From Cupriavidus agavae (GTDB taxonomy: Bacteria; Pseudomonadota; Gammaproteobacteria; Burkholderiales; Burkholderiaceae): a DNA stretch of 64,000 nt. Below, piece by piece: positions 1 through 8,212 of the stretch (positions are counted from its first letter, which is position 1; the number at the start of each line of letters is the position of its first letter). The notes beneath the pieces were generated by a model. The model was not told where the DNA came from. It searched no databases and saw only the letters and a list, made by a program, of their open reading frames with translations. The stretch spans positions 2,356,001 to 2,420,000 of the forward strand of contig NZ_SGXM01000001.1 in NCBI RefSeq assembly GCF_004217045.1, read 5' to 3'. The position numbers were made by a program, and so were the translations under genes.

Positions 1-443
1 CCCTTGACCACGGCGCCGTCGCGGCGCAGCTCGGCGTTACCTTCCAGTTCGACGCCCTTCTCGTTGTAGCCGGTCATCCGGTCGCCCGAGATATAGGCCG
101 GGGCGTTCGGGTTGGACGGCGTCGAGCCCTGCGTGGCGCCCAGCGGATTGTTGCCGGTCGGCGCGCCCTTGGCGGCCGGCTCGGCCAGGCGCGGCACCAG
201 TTCGCCGGCCTCGGGCGGCGGCGGGGCCTTGTCGGGCGCCTGGGTGAAGGTCGGCTCGGACAGGTCGATGTCCGGAATCGACGACGCGGCGCCATACTGG
301 GCGTGGGCGTTGACCGAAAGGCCGGCCATGGCCAGCACGAGCGGTCGCAGGGCGCCCGCGGGCATGCGGACGCGCCGGTGCTTGCCGTCGCGCGCGGGCG
401 GTCGGGTGGCCGGATGATGCGGTGATCGTCGTTGTTCGGTCAT
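1..443 (-). CDS. lptD: LPS-assembly protein LptD (N-terminal part, cut by window edge)
   Basis: Outer-membrane beta-barrel that inserts lipopolysaccharide into the outer leaflet with LptE. Only the first 147 codons are in the window. Reading minus from the ATG at 443, a basic N-terminus is followed by a hydrophobic signal segment (residues about 28-50, ending in NAHAQ), a Pro/Ala-rich linker, then YISGDRMTGYNEKGVELEGN, the start of the periplasmic OstA/LptA-like beta-jellyroll domain. A shorter start at the ATG at 365 would give a more ordinary signal peptide. The divergent neighbour amgK is the usual partner in this group. The call rests on the jellyroll start and on synteny; the barrel lies off the window. 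Confidence 0.85.
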   Translation of the reverse strand, partial: MTEQRRSPHHPATRPPARDGKHRRVRMPAGALRPLVLAMAGLSVNAHAQYGAASSIPDIDLSEPTFTQAPDKAPPPPEAGELVPRLAEPAAKGAPTGNNPLGATQGSTPSNPNAPAYISGDRMTGYNEKGVELEGNAELRRDGAVVK

Positions 444-590
444 GCAAACGGTTGTCGGTCGGCTCGGCAACGGGCGCGGCGCGGGCTGCCGCAAAGCGGG
501 TCCCGCTCCCTGCAGCCCCAATGCCAGAGCGGGCTGCGGGGCAACAAAGGCCCCTCCCGGGGGCCACCCGGCGCCCGGGTCTGGTCGGGT

Positions 591-596
591 ATTATA
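591..596 (-). promoter_or_regulatory. Possible -10 element for lptD in the lptD/amgK divergent region
   Basis: The minus strand reads TATAAT here, about 150 bases before the lptD ATG. No convincing -35 hexamer is visible 16-18 bases upstream, so this is only a candidate. The 180-base divergent region also holds GC-rich short palindromes around 551-580. Confidence 0.3.
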
Positions 597-623
597 CGGG
601 GCATCGTATCCTCCCTTTCCGGC

Positions 624-1682
624 ATGGCAGCACATATTCCCGACCCGGGCCACGACCCGCGCATCGAACAACTGAAATCGTGGGTAGCCGGGCTTGGCGC
701 GGCATGGTCGATCGACCCCGCCTCGTGCGCGCCGGCATCGGCCGACGCGAGCTTCCGGCGCTATTTCCGCGTGCGGACCGGCCACCCGGCCCACCCGACC
801 GCCATCGTCATGGACGCCCCGCCCGCCCACGAGGACTGCCGCCCGTTCATCCACGTGGCGAAGCTGTTCGGCGACGCCGGCGTGACCGTGCCCACCGTGC
901 TGGCGCAGGATCTCGACCAGGGCTTCCTGCTGCTGGCCGATCTTGGCAGCCAGACCTACCTGTCGCGCCTGGACGCCGCCTCGGCCCGCCCGCTCTACGG
1001 CGACGCCGCCGCCGCGCTGGTGCGCATCCAGCTGGCCACGCGCCCGGGCGAACTGCCGGCGTACGACCGCGCGCTGCTGCAGCGCGAGCTGGACCTGTTC
1101 CCCGAGTGGTACGTGGCCCGGCACCTCGGCATCACGCTCGACGAGCGCCAGCAGGCCGACCTGCGCGAGGTCTTCGACGCGATCCTGGCCAACAACCTGG
1201 CCCAGCCGCAGGTCTACGTGCACCGCGACTACCACTCGCGCAACCTGATGGTCCTGCCCGAGGGGGCGTCCGTGGGCGCCAACCCCGGCATCCTCGATTT
1301 CCAGGACGCCGTGATCGGCCCGATCACCTACGACGCCGTGTCGCTGTGGCGCGACGCCTATATCGAATGGGACGAGGAACAGCAGCTGGACTGGCTGATC
1401 CGCTACTGGGAGCAGGCACGCAAGGCCGGCCTGCCCGTGGCGCCGGATTTTGGCGATTTCTACCGCGACTACGAATGGATGGGGCTGCAGCGCCACCTCA
1501 AGGTGCTCGGCATCTTTGCCCGCCTGTACCACCGCGACGGCAAGGACGGCTACCTGGCCAACCTGCCGCTGGTGCTCAAGTACACCCGCAACGTGGCCGG
1601 GCGGTATTCCGAACTGCGCAAGCTGGTGCGGCTGCTCGATGCGTTCGAAGGCACCGAGCGCCCCACCGGCCTGACGTTCTGA
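624..1682 (+). CDS. amgK: N-acetylmuramate/N-acetylglucosamine anomeric kinase AmgK
   Basis: Sugar kinase of the aminoglycoside-phosphotransferase fold, 352 residues. In Pseudomonas putida AmgK phosphorylates C1 of MurNAc or GlcNAc, and MurU then makes UDP-MurNAc, bypassing de novo (fosfomycin-sensitive) synthesis. The catalytic loop HRDYHSRN is at about residues 200-207 and the metal-binding DFQD at about 225. The ATG at 624 (MAAHIPDPG) was chosen because the 64 upstream in-frame codons are low-complexity and overlap the lptD promoter region. murU lies three genes downstream in the same operon, which supports this function over a generic phosphotransferase. Confidence 0.85.
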   Translation: MAAHIPDPGHDPRIEQLKSWVAGLGAAWSIDPASCAPASADASFRRYFRVRTGHPAHPTAIVMDAPPAHEDCRPFIHVAKLFGDAGVTVPTVLAQDLDQGFLLLADLGSQTYLSRLDAASARPLYGDAAAALVRIQLATRPGELPAYDRALLQRELDLFPEWYVARHLGITLDERQQADLREVFDAILANNLAQPQVYVHRDYHSRNLMVLPEGASVGANPGILDFQDAVIGPITYDAVSLWRDAYIEWDEEQQLDWLIRYWEQARKAGLPVAPDFGDFYRDYEWMGLQRHLKVLGIFARLYHRDGKDGYLANLPLVLKYTRNVAGRYSELRKLVRLLDAFEGTERPTGLTF

Positions 1683-1685
1683 GCC

Positions 1686-2456
1686 GTGGCCCATTCCACT
1701 GACCCGGCTGCCGGTCCGGCCATCACGCGCAGCGGCGAATGGTGGGCCGGCGCGCGGGCGCTGGCGCCGATGCTGCTGGGCGTGGTGCCGTTCGGGCTGA
1801 TCTATGGCGTGCTGGCGGTCAACGCGGGCATGCCGGCGTGGCTGGCCTGCGCGATGAGCGCGATCGTCTTTGGCGGCGCGTCGCAGATGATCCTGACGCA
1901 GCTCTGGACCGCCGGCACGCCGGCGCTGGTGATCGCGTTCACCGTGGCCATGGTCAACCTGCGCCACGCGCTGTATTCGGCCACGATCGCCCCGTCGCTG
2001 GCACCGCTGCCGCGCCGCTGGAAGGCGCTGGTGGCCTACCTGCTGACCGACGAGGCGTTTGCCGCCATGACGCGCCGGCTCGGCGACACCGGCCCGCGCG
2101 CCCGCTATCGCCACTGGTTCTACTTTGGCGCGGGTTTCTCGCTGTGGTCGAGCTGGCAGGTCTCCACGCTGGCCGGCGTGCTGGTGGGGGCCCAGGTGCC
2201 GCGCGACTGGCCGCTCGATTTCTTCCTGCCGCTGACCTTCATCGCCATCATCGTGCCCAACCTGAAGCACCGCGCCCAGGTGGCCGCCGCGCTGGTGGCC
2301 ACGGCGCTGGCCGTGGCCTGCTACGCGATGCCGCACAAGCTCGGCATCATGGCGGCGGCGCTCGGCGGCATTGCCGCCGGCATGCTGCTGCTGGGCCGCG
2401 ACCGCCACGGGCATGGCGCCGAGGCGCAGCGCGAGCGCCGGGAGCCCGCCGCATGA
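1686..2456 (+). CDS. azlC: AzlC family branched-chain amino acid exporter, large subunit
   Basis: Inner-membrane protein of 256 residues with several hydrophobic helices (for example LAPMLLGVVPFGLIYGVLAV near residues 26-45). AzlC pairs with the small AzlD protein; in Bacillus and Corynebacterium (BrnFE) the pair exports branched-chain amino acids or analogues. The start is GTG at 1686, three bases after the amgK stop, so it is probably translationally coupled. The C-terminus ends in a short Arg/Glu-rich tail. The substrate here is not known. Its position between amgK and murU is unusual. Confidence 0.88.
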   Translation: MAHSTDPAAGPAITRSGEWWAGARALAPMLLGVVPFGLIYGVLAVNAGMPAWLACAMSAIVFGGASQMILTQLWTAGTPALVIAFTVAMVNLRHALYSATIAPSLAPLPRRWKALVAYLLTDEAFAAMTRRLGDTGPRARYRHWFYFGAGFSLWSSWQVSTLAGVLVGAQVPRDWPLDFFLPLTFIAIIVPNLKHRAQVAAALVATALAVACYAMPHKLGIMAAALGGIAAGMLLLGRDRHGHGAEAQRERREPAA

Positions 2457-2776
2457 GCACGACGACCCTGCTGTGGGTATTCATCGTGGCCGGCATGGCC
2501 ACCTACCTGATCCGCCTGTCGTTCATCGCCGTGGAAGGCCGCGTGCGGCTGCCGGCGTGGTTCCGCACGGCGCTGCAGTTCGTGCCGGCGGCGATGCTGT
2601 CGGCGCTGATAGCGCCGGACCTGCTCATGCGCGACGGCAACCTTTACCTGAGCCCGCTCAACGCGCGGCTGGTGGCCGGCCTCGTGGCCATCGTCATCGC
2701 CGCCCGCACGCGCAGCGTGGGCTGGACGATCGCCGGCGGCATGGCCGTGCTGATCGCCATGGAGACCCTGATTTGA
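2453..2776 (+). CDS. azlD: AzlD family small subunit of amino acid exporter
   Basis: Small membrane protein of 107 residues with about four hydrophobic segments. The N-terminus MSTTTLLWVFIVAGMATYLI, then RLSF, is typical of AzlD. The ATG at 2453 overlaps the azlC stop by four bases (ATGA), so translation is coupled and the two should form the exporter together. It overlaps the next gene in the same way. Confidence 0.88.
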   Translation: MSTTTLLWVFIVAGMATYLIRLSFIAVEGRVRLPAWFRTALQFVPAAMLSALIAPDLLMRDGNLYLSPLNARLVAGLVAIVIAARTRSVGWTIAGGMAVLIAMETLI

Positions 2777-3486
2777 AAGCCATGATCTTTGCCGCCGGCC
2801 GCGGCGAGCGGATGCGTCCGCTGACGGACACCACGCCCAAGCCGCTGCTGCCCGTGGGCGGCAAGCCGCTGATCGTCTGGCAGATCGAGGCGCTCGTCCG
2901 CGCCGGCTTCACCGATATCGTCATCAACCACGCGTGGCTGGGCGACCAGCTCGAAGCCGCGCTTGGCGATGGCGCCCGCTTCGGCGTGCGGCTGCACTGG
3001 TCGGCCGAGGGTACGGCGCTGGAAACCGCTGGCGGCATTGCCCAGGCGCTGCCGCTGATTACCGGCCCGGAAGGCCCGGACGGCATCTTCCTGGCGGTGT
3101 CGGGCGATATCTTCTGCGATTTCGACTACCGCACGCTGCTGCCGCGCGCCGGGGCCATGGCCGGGGCGGAGCGTCCACGGATGCACCTGGTCATGGTGCC
3201 GAACCCGCCCTTCCACCCGCGCGGCGATTTCGTGCTGGACGCCGAAGGCCGCCTGGCGCTGCCCGGCCCGGACGCCGGCGGCGAGTCACTGACCTTCGGC
3301 AATATCGGCCTCTACGACACGCGGCTGTTCCATGAGATCGTGCCGGGGCAAAAGGTGGCGATGACCCCGTACTACCGCGCCGCGATCGCCGAGGGCCGCG
3401 CCACCGGCGAGCGCTTCGACGGGCGCTGGGAGAACATCGGCACGCCCGGACAACTGGCCGCGCTGGACCGCAGCCTGCCGGCCTGA
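2773..3486 (+). CDS. murU: N-acetylmuramate-1-phosphate uridylyltransferase MurU
   Basis: Nucleotidyltransferase of 237 residues. It converts MurNAc-1-phosphate and UTP to UDP-MurNAc, the step after AmgK in peptidoglycan sugar recycling. The N-terminus MKAMIFAAGRGERMRPLTD carries the G-x-G-x-R nucleotide-binding signature, followed by TPKPLLPVGGKPL. A later segment, VSGDIFCDFDY, supplies the metal-binding aspartates. I chose the TTG at 2773, which overlaps the azlD stop in a TTGA junction and gives the family-typical MKAMI start; the ATG at 2782 would cut into the strand. Length is close to the roughly 223-residue P. putida enzyme. Confidence 0.85.
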   Translation: MKAMIFAAGRGERMRPLTDTTPKPLLPVGGKPLIVWQIEALVRAGFTDIVINHAWLGDQLEAALGDGARFGVRLHWSAEGTALETAGGIAQALPLITGPEGPDGIFLAVSGDIFCDFDYRTLLPRAGAMAGAERPRMHLVMVPNPPFHPRGDFVLDAEGRLALPGPDAGGESLTFGNIGLYDTRLFHEIVPGQKVAMTPYYRAAIAEGRATGERFDGRWENIGTPGQLAALDRSLPA

Positions 3487-3590
3487 GCGCCTCAAACGGC
3501 ACGCGCTGCCTACGCAGCACGTGCCGACCGGTTTAGAATCGGCACATTCCCTCAACAGCCCCGCTCCGGCCCCGCGCCGGGCCACCGTTC

Positions 3591-4988
3591 ATGTCCGCAC
3601 CCGATTCCGCTTTCCTCGGCGCCTGCCGCGAACGCCGCGCCCGAGTGCTGCAACACCTGCGCACCCACGGCGGCGGCGTGGCCATCGTGCCCACCGCGCC
3701 GGAAGCCATGCGCAACCGCGACAGCGACTATCCGTACCGGCACGACAGCTATTTCTATTACCTGACCGGTTTCACCGAGCCCGAGGCCGTCCTCGTGCTG
3801 GTGGCGGGAGCGCCCGGCCAGGGCGGCGACCGCAGCATCCTGTTCTGCCGCCCGAAGCACGAGGAACGCGAGATCTGGGACGGTTTCCGCTACGGCCCCG
3901 AAGGCGCGCTGGCGACATTCGGCTTCGACGAGGCGCATTCGGTCGAGGAAATCGACGCGCTGCTGCCGCCGCTGCTGGCCAACCGCGCACAACTGGCGTA
4001 CCCGCTGGCGGCGGACACCGATATCGACGTCAACGTGCGCCGCTGGCTCGACGCCGTGCGCATGCAGGGCCGCGCCGGCGTGGCCGCCCCCTCGGTAGCG
4101 GTCGATGTCCGCACGCTGCTCGACGAGATGCGCCTGTTCAAGGACGCCGGCGAGGTGGCCACGATGCGCCGCGCGGCCGAGATCTCGGCGCAGGCCCATG
4201 TACGGGCCATGCGCGCGTCGCGCGCCGGGCTGCGCGAGTACCACCTCGAAGCCGAACTGCTCTACGAATTCCGCCGCCATGGCGCGCAGAGCGTGGCTTA
4301 CAACTCGATCGTGGCCACCGGCCCCAACGCCTGCGTGCTGCACTACCGCGCCGGCCCGGCCGAACTGCGCGACGGCGACCTGTGCCTGATCGATGCGGGT
4401 TGCGAACTGGACGGCTACGCGTCGGACATCACGCGCACGTTCCCGGTCTCGGGCCGCTTCACGCCGGCCCAGCGCGAACTGTACGACCTGGTGCTGGCGG
4501 CGCAGGAAGCCGCCATCGCCCAGACACGCGCCGGCGTGCCCTACAACGTGCCGCACGACGCGGCCGTCAGGGTACTGGCGCAGGGCATGCTCGACACGGG
4601 CCTGCTCGACCGCAACAAGGAAGGCACGCTCGATGACGTGCTGGCCAGCGGCAGCTATCGCCGCTTCTACATGCACCGCACCGGCCACTGGCTCGGCATG
4701 GACGTCCACGACGTGGGCGAATACCGTGTACCGGGCCCGCTGCCGGCCGGCCAGGAAGGCGAGCGCCCGTGGCGCCCGCTCGAAGCCGGCATGGTGCTGA
4801 CCATCGAGCCGGGCATCTACGTGCGCCCGGCCGAAGACGTGCCCGAGCGCTACTGGCATATCGGCATCCGCATCGAGGATGACGCCGTGGTGACGGCGGG
4901 CGAATGTGAACTGATCACGCGCGGCGTGCCTGTGAAGGCCGACGAGATCGAGGCACTGATGCGCGGCAACGGAGGATCGTCGCGATGA
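3591..4988 (+). CDS. pepP: Xaa-Pro aminopeptidase PepP
   Basis: Cytosolic dinuclear-metal peptidase that removes an N-terminal residue preceding proline. Of 465 residues, the first 170 form the AMP_N domain (RNRDSDYPYRHDSYFYYLTG) and the rest is the pita-bread fold. All five metal ligands are visible: D268 and D279 (IDAGCELDGYASDITRTF), H366 (RTGHWLGMDVHD), E406 (TIEPGIYV) and E429 (IRIEDDAV). Its stop overlaps the next start by four bases, and the next two genes follow as an operon, as is common in Burkholderiaceae, where pepP lies next to a ubiH-type gene. Confidence 0.95.
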   Translation: MSAPDSAFLGACRERRARVLQHLRTHGGGVAIVPTAPEAMRNRDSDYPYRHDSYFYYLTGFTEPEAVLVLVAGAPGQGGDRSILFCRPKHEEREIWDGFRYGPEGALATFGFDEAHSVEEIDALLPPLLANRAQLAYPLAADTDIDVNVRRWLDAVRMQGRAGVAAPSVAVDVRTLLDEMRLFKDAGEVATMRRAAEISAQAHVRAMRASRAGLREYHLEAELLYEFRRHGAQSVAYNSIVATGPNACVLHYRAGPAELRDGDLCLIDAGCELDGYASDITRTFPVSGRFTPAQRELYDLVLAAQEAAIAQTRAGVPYNVPHDAAVRVLAQGMLDTGLLDRNKEGTLDDVLASGSYRRFYMHRTGHWLGMDVHDVGEYRVPGPLPAGQEGERPWRPLEAGMVLTIEPGIYVRPAEDVPERYWHIGIRIEDDAVVTAGECELITRGVPVKADEIEALMRGNGGSSR

Positions 4989-5458
4989 AGGCATTGTTGA
5001 GCAGGCTGTTTAACACCGGTACGACCCGGCACCGCACCGCGGTGCCCCAGGTGGACCCGAACCAGCCTTTCGTGGTGAATCTCTACGATGACCGCCTGGT
5101 CGTGCACCGGCCGGACGGCCAGCGCGAGGAACTTGCCTGGGACGCGCTCGAACGCGTGGTGATCCGCGTGTCGGACCGCGAGCCCTGGGCCGGCAAGCCG
5201 TGGCTGATCCTGGCCGGCGACGCCGAGAGCCAGCAGGGCTGCGTGGTGCCGATGGCCGCGGCCAATTTCGACGCGCTGCTGCAGCGACTGCAGCAACTGC
5301 CGGGCTTCCACCAGCAGAAGCTCGATAACGCGATGCGCGACGCCGGTGCCGGCAAGACCCGCACCGACGCCAATCTCTGGAAGCGTGGCGAGGCCGCACC
5401 GGCCGCCGCCGCGCCGGCGCAGGAGGCACCCAGCCATGACACCGCAGGCCAGCCCTGA
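4985..5458 (+). CDS. Uncharacterised protein coupled to pepP and the UbiH-like gene
   Basis: A 157-residue protein that I do not recognise as a named family. No signal peptide or membrane segment is visible. Residues 1-20 are basic, residues about 25-110 form a compact alpha/beta region (FVVNLYDDRLVVHRPDGQRE, later LIRVS-like strands and a helix NFDALLQRLQQL), and the tail (about 130-157) is Ala/Pro-rich and probably disordered. The ATG at 4985 overlaps the pepP stop (ATGA), and its 3' end overlaps the next gene by 23 bases. The tight packing argues it is real and co-expressed with pepP and the ubiquinone monooxygenase. Confidence 0.75.
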   Translation: MKALLSRLFNTGTTRHRTAVPQVDPNQPFVVNLYDDRLVVHRPDGQREELAWDALERVVIRVSDREPWAGKPWLILAGDAESQQGCVVPMAAANFDALLQRLQQLPGFHQQKLDNAMRDAGAGKTRTDANLWKRGEAAPAAAAPAQEAPSHDTAGQP

Positions 5459-6680
5459 CACGCACGCCGGCACGGCTGCCGTGCCGTGCGACATCGCCAT
5501 CGTCGGCAGCGGGCCCGTGGGGCTGGCGCTGGCGGGGCAACTGCTGCGCTGCACGCCGCTGCGCATCGCGCTGATCGACGCCGCCACGCCCGCGCGTGCG
5601 GCACGCGATCCGCGCGCCATTGCGCTGTCGCACGGCAGCCGCCAGTTGCTCGAACAGATCGGCGCCTGGCCGGTGCCGGCGCAGGCCATCGAGCACATCC
5701 ACGTCTCGCAGCGCGGCCGGTTCGGCCACGTGAAGCTGCACCGCGAGGACTACGACGTGCCGGCGCTCGGCTACGTGGTCAAGTACGGCGACCTGTGCCA
5801 GACGCTGGAGCGCGCGCTGGCGCGGGCGTCAGAGGCGGCGCCCGGCCGGCTGCAGCGCGTGTTCGAGACCCGGATCGACAATATCGAACAGGACGCCTCC
5901 GACACGGTCACGCTGACCGGAACCTCCCATGCCGACCATGATGGCCTGCCCGTGGCCTACACCGCCTCACTGGCGATCCAGGCCGAAGGCGGCCTGTTCC
6001 ACCAGCAGGCGCAGCGCCTGGCGCGCGGAACCGAGGCCAGCCGGCGGCGCGACTACGGGCAGACCGCCATCATCTGCCATGTGACGTGTACCCAACCCCA
6101 GCCCGGCTGGGCGTGGGAGCGCTTTACCGAGGAAGGCCCACTGGCGCTGCTGCCGCACGAGGAACACGGCGCCACCGGCTATGCGCTGGTGTGGTGCTGC
6201 CCGCCGGAGCAGGCCGAGCGGCGGCTGATGCTGTCCGAATCGGATTTCGCCGAGGAACTGGGCCGCGCATTCGGCACTCGCATGGGCCGCTTCACGCTGG
6301 CCGGCAAGCGCCACGCGTTTCCGCTCGGGCTCAACGCGGCGCCGGTGACCGTCAGCGGACGCGTGGCGGCCGTCGGCAATGCGGCGCAAACGCTACATCC
6401 GGTGGCAGGTCAGGGCCTGAACCTGGGCCTGCGCGACGCCTTCGCACTGGCCGATTCGCTGCGCGCGGGCGGCACGCCCGGGGCATTGCAGGATTTTGCG
6501 CGCCGCCACCGCGTGGACCGGGCGATGACGATCGGCATCACGGACCTGCTGCCGCGCGTGTTCGGCGTGGGCGGGTCGCTGGCGGCACATGCGCGCGGCG
6601 CCTCGCTGGCGGCGCTGGCCTGCCTGGCACCGGTGCGCCACACGCTGGCACGCCACATGATGTTCGGCGCCCGGCGCTAG
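5436..6680 (+). CDS. UbiH/UbiF/VisC family FAD-dependent monooxygenase
   Basis: Flavin hydroxylase of 414 residues in the ubiquinone-biosynthesis hydroxylase family, which adds ring hydroxyls to ubiquinone precursors. The FAD dinucleotide-binding motif is at residues about 18-30 (DIAIVGSGPVGLALAG). The second FAD motif, AVGNAAQTLHPVAGQGLNLG then LRDAF, is at about 310-335 and is characteristic of UbiH-type enzymes. The start is the ATG at 5436, inside the previous gene. Which ring position it hydroxylates (UbiH, UbiF or UbiI-like) cannot be told by eye. Weak C-terminal hydrophobic stretches suggest membrane association. Confidence 0.88.
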   Translation: MTPQASPDTHAGTAAVPCDIAIVGSGPVGLALAGQLLRCTPLRIALIDAATPARAARDPRAIALSHGSRQLLEQIGAWPVPAQAIEHIHVSQRGRFGHVKLHREDYDVPALGYVVKYGDLCQTLERALARASEAAPGRLQRVFETRIDNIEQDASDTVTLTGTSHADHDGLPVAYTASLAIQAEGGLFHQQAQRLARGTEASRRRDYGQTAIICHVTCTQPQPGWAWERFTEEGPLALLPHEEHGATGYALVWCCPPEQAERRLMLSESDFAEELGRAFGTRMGRFTLAGKRHAFPLGLNAAPVTVSGRVAAVGNAAQTLHPVAGQGLNLGLRDAFALADSLRAGGTPGALQDFARRHRVDRAMTIGITDLLPRVFGVGGSLAAHARGASLAALACLAPVRHTLARHMMFGARR

Positions 6681-6756
6681 ACGCGGCACCCGACCGCTCC
6701 CGAACCCTGCGTCGAACGCCGCCTCGAACGGTTCCTCGACGATATTTGCTCATTTA

Positions 6757-6787
6757 TTGGGCAACCCGGCCGGTTTGGCGGTAAAAT
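6757..6787 (+). promoter_or_regulatory. Possible dusB-fis promoter
   Basis: A -10-like TAAAAT at 6782-6787 follows TTGGGC at 6757-6762 with a 19-base gap, longer than ideal. It lies in the gap between the UbiH-like gene and dusB, where a new transcript would be expected because dusB-fis is a well-known growth-regulated operon. Confidence 0.35.
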
Positions 6788-6901
6788 CCCGCCCTCGCAC
6801 ATGACCCCAGGCAGCCGGCAACCAGTCCGGCCGGGGCATGTTTTCGCTTCCCCGCCGCGCGCGCGGCACCGGAAGCCAGCCCTACAGCCCAGCCCGCCGC
6901 C

Positions 6902-7966
6902 GTGCAGATCGGTCCGCATATCCTTCGCAACAACCTCTTCGTCGCCCCCATGGCCGGGGTGACGGACCGGCCGTTCCGCCAGCTGTGCAAGCAGCTCGGG
7001 GCCGGCTATGCGGTCTCGGAGATGGTGGCGTCGAACGCCCAGCTCTGGAAGAGCGAGAAGACCATGCGCCGCGCCAATCACTCGGGCGAGGTGGAGCCGA
7101 TCTCGGTGCAGATTGCCGGGGCGGAGCCGTCGATGATGGCCGAGGCGGCCCGCTACAACGTGGACCGTGGCGCGCAGATCATCGACATCAACATGGGCTG
7201 CCCGGCCAAGAAGGTCTGCAACGTGGCGGCCGGCTCGGCGCTGCTGCAGAACGAGCCGCTGGTGGTGCGCATCGTCGAGGCCGTGGTGGGCGCCGTGGGC
7301 GACCGCGTGCCCGTGACGCTGAAGATCCGCACCGGCTGGGACCGCGAGCACAAGAATGCCCCGCGCGTGGCGCGCATGGCCGAGGATGCCGGCATCAGCA
7401 TGCTGACCATCCACGGCCGCACGCGTGCGGACCTGTACCACGGCGACGCCGAATACGAGACCATCGCCGCCGTCAAGGCCGCGCTGCGGATTCCGGTGGT
7501 CGCCAACGGCGACATCACGTCGCCGCAGAAGGCGAAGCACGTGCTGGCCGTGACCGGTGCGGACGCCATCATGATCGGCCGCGCGGCGCAGGGACGCCCG
7601 TGGCTGTTCCGCGAGATCGAGCACTATCTGAAGACCGGCGAGCTGCTGCCGTCGCCCGAGGTGGCCGAGATCCGCGCGATCATGAATCATCACCTGGCGG
7701 ACCACTACGCGTTCTACGGCGAGTTCACGGGCGTGCGCACCGCCCGCAAGCACATCGCGTGGTACACGCGGGGGCTCAAGGGCGCAAACCTGTTCCGGCA
7801 CCGGATGAACACGCTGGAATCTACCGGCGCGCAACTGGAAGCGGTCAACGCATTCTTCGACGAGCAGGCGGCCATTTCCGACCGCCTGGTCTATGACGAC
7901 GAGAGCGCGCCGGAGGCAGGACAAGACATCGACAACAACAAGAAACGGGAACCGCTTGCCGCATGA
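6902..7966 (+). CDS. dusB: tRNA-dihydrouridine synthase B
   Basis: FMN-dependent enzyme that reduces specific uridines in the tRNA D-loop. It has 354 residues and starts at GTG 6902. The TIM-barrel signature is present: VAPMAGVTDRPFR near residue 16, the active-site cysteine in NMGCPAKKVC at C100, LKIRTGWD near 141 and NGDI near 203. The next gene, fis, overlaps its stop (ATGA). The dusB-fis order is conserved across gamma- and beta-proteobacteria, which supports the B-type assignment. The last 35 residues are polar and probably flexible. Confidence 0.95.
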   Translation: MQIGPHILRNNLFVAPMAGVTDRPFRQLCKQLGAGYAVSEMVASNAQLWKSEKTMRRANHSGEVEPISVQIAGAEPSMMAEAARYNVDRGAQIIDINMGCPAKKVCNVAAGSALLQNEPLVVRIVEAVVGAVGDRVPVTLKIRTGWDREHKNAPRVARMAEDAGISMLTIHGRTRADLYHGDAEYETIAAVKAALRIPVVANGDITSPQKAKHVLAVTGADAIMIGRAAQGRPWLFREIEHYLKTGELLPSPEVAEIRAIMNHHLADHYAFYGEFTGVRTARKHIAWYTRGLKGANLFRHRMNTLESTGAQLEAVNAFFDEQAAISDRLVYDDESAPEAGQDIDNNKKREPLAA

Positions 7967-8196
7967 GCCGCAACGCTATCGACCAATGTATCCGCGACAG
8001 CCTGGATACGTACTTTCGCGACCTGGACGGCGAAGAGCCGTCCAACATGTACAACATGGTGCTGGAGGCCGTGGAACGGCCCCTGCTGGAAGCCGTGATG
8101 GCGCGCGCCGAGCGCAACCAGTCGCTGGCGGCCGCCTATCTCGGCATCAACCGCAACACCCTGCGCAAGAAACTGCAGCAACACGGATTACTTTGA
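7963..8196 (+). CDS. fis: DNA-binding protein Fis
   Basis: Small nucleoid-associated protein of 77 residues, shorter than the 98-residue enterobacterial Fis because the N-terminal beta-hairpin arm is reduced, as is usual in beta-proteobacteria. The C-terminal helix-turn-helix is clear ([20 protein letters not shown], residues about 53-72). It bends DNA and regulates rRNA, recombination and growth-phase genes in relatives. The start overlaps the dusB stop by four bases, and purH begins 16 bases after its stop, so the three genes may be cotranscribed. Confidence 0.95.
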   Translation: MSRNAIDQCIRDSLDTYFRDLDGEEPSNMYNMVLEAVERPLLEAVMARAERNQSLAAAYLGINRNTLRKKLQQHGLL

Positions 8197-8212
8197 AGCG
8201 TCTCCCCCAGCC

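Noticed and set aside
590..600. TATTATAC on plus as an amgK -10
   Set aside because: No -35 at a reasonable distance; the same bases read TATAAT on minus and were listed only as a weak lptD candidate.
1739..2776. azlD read as a long fusion with an upstream frame
   Set aside because: The upstream part is out of frame with azlC and low-complexity; the ATGA junction at 2453 gives a normal AzlD.
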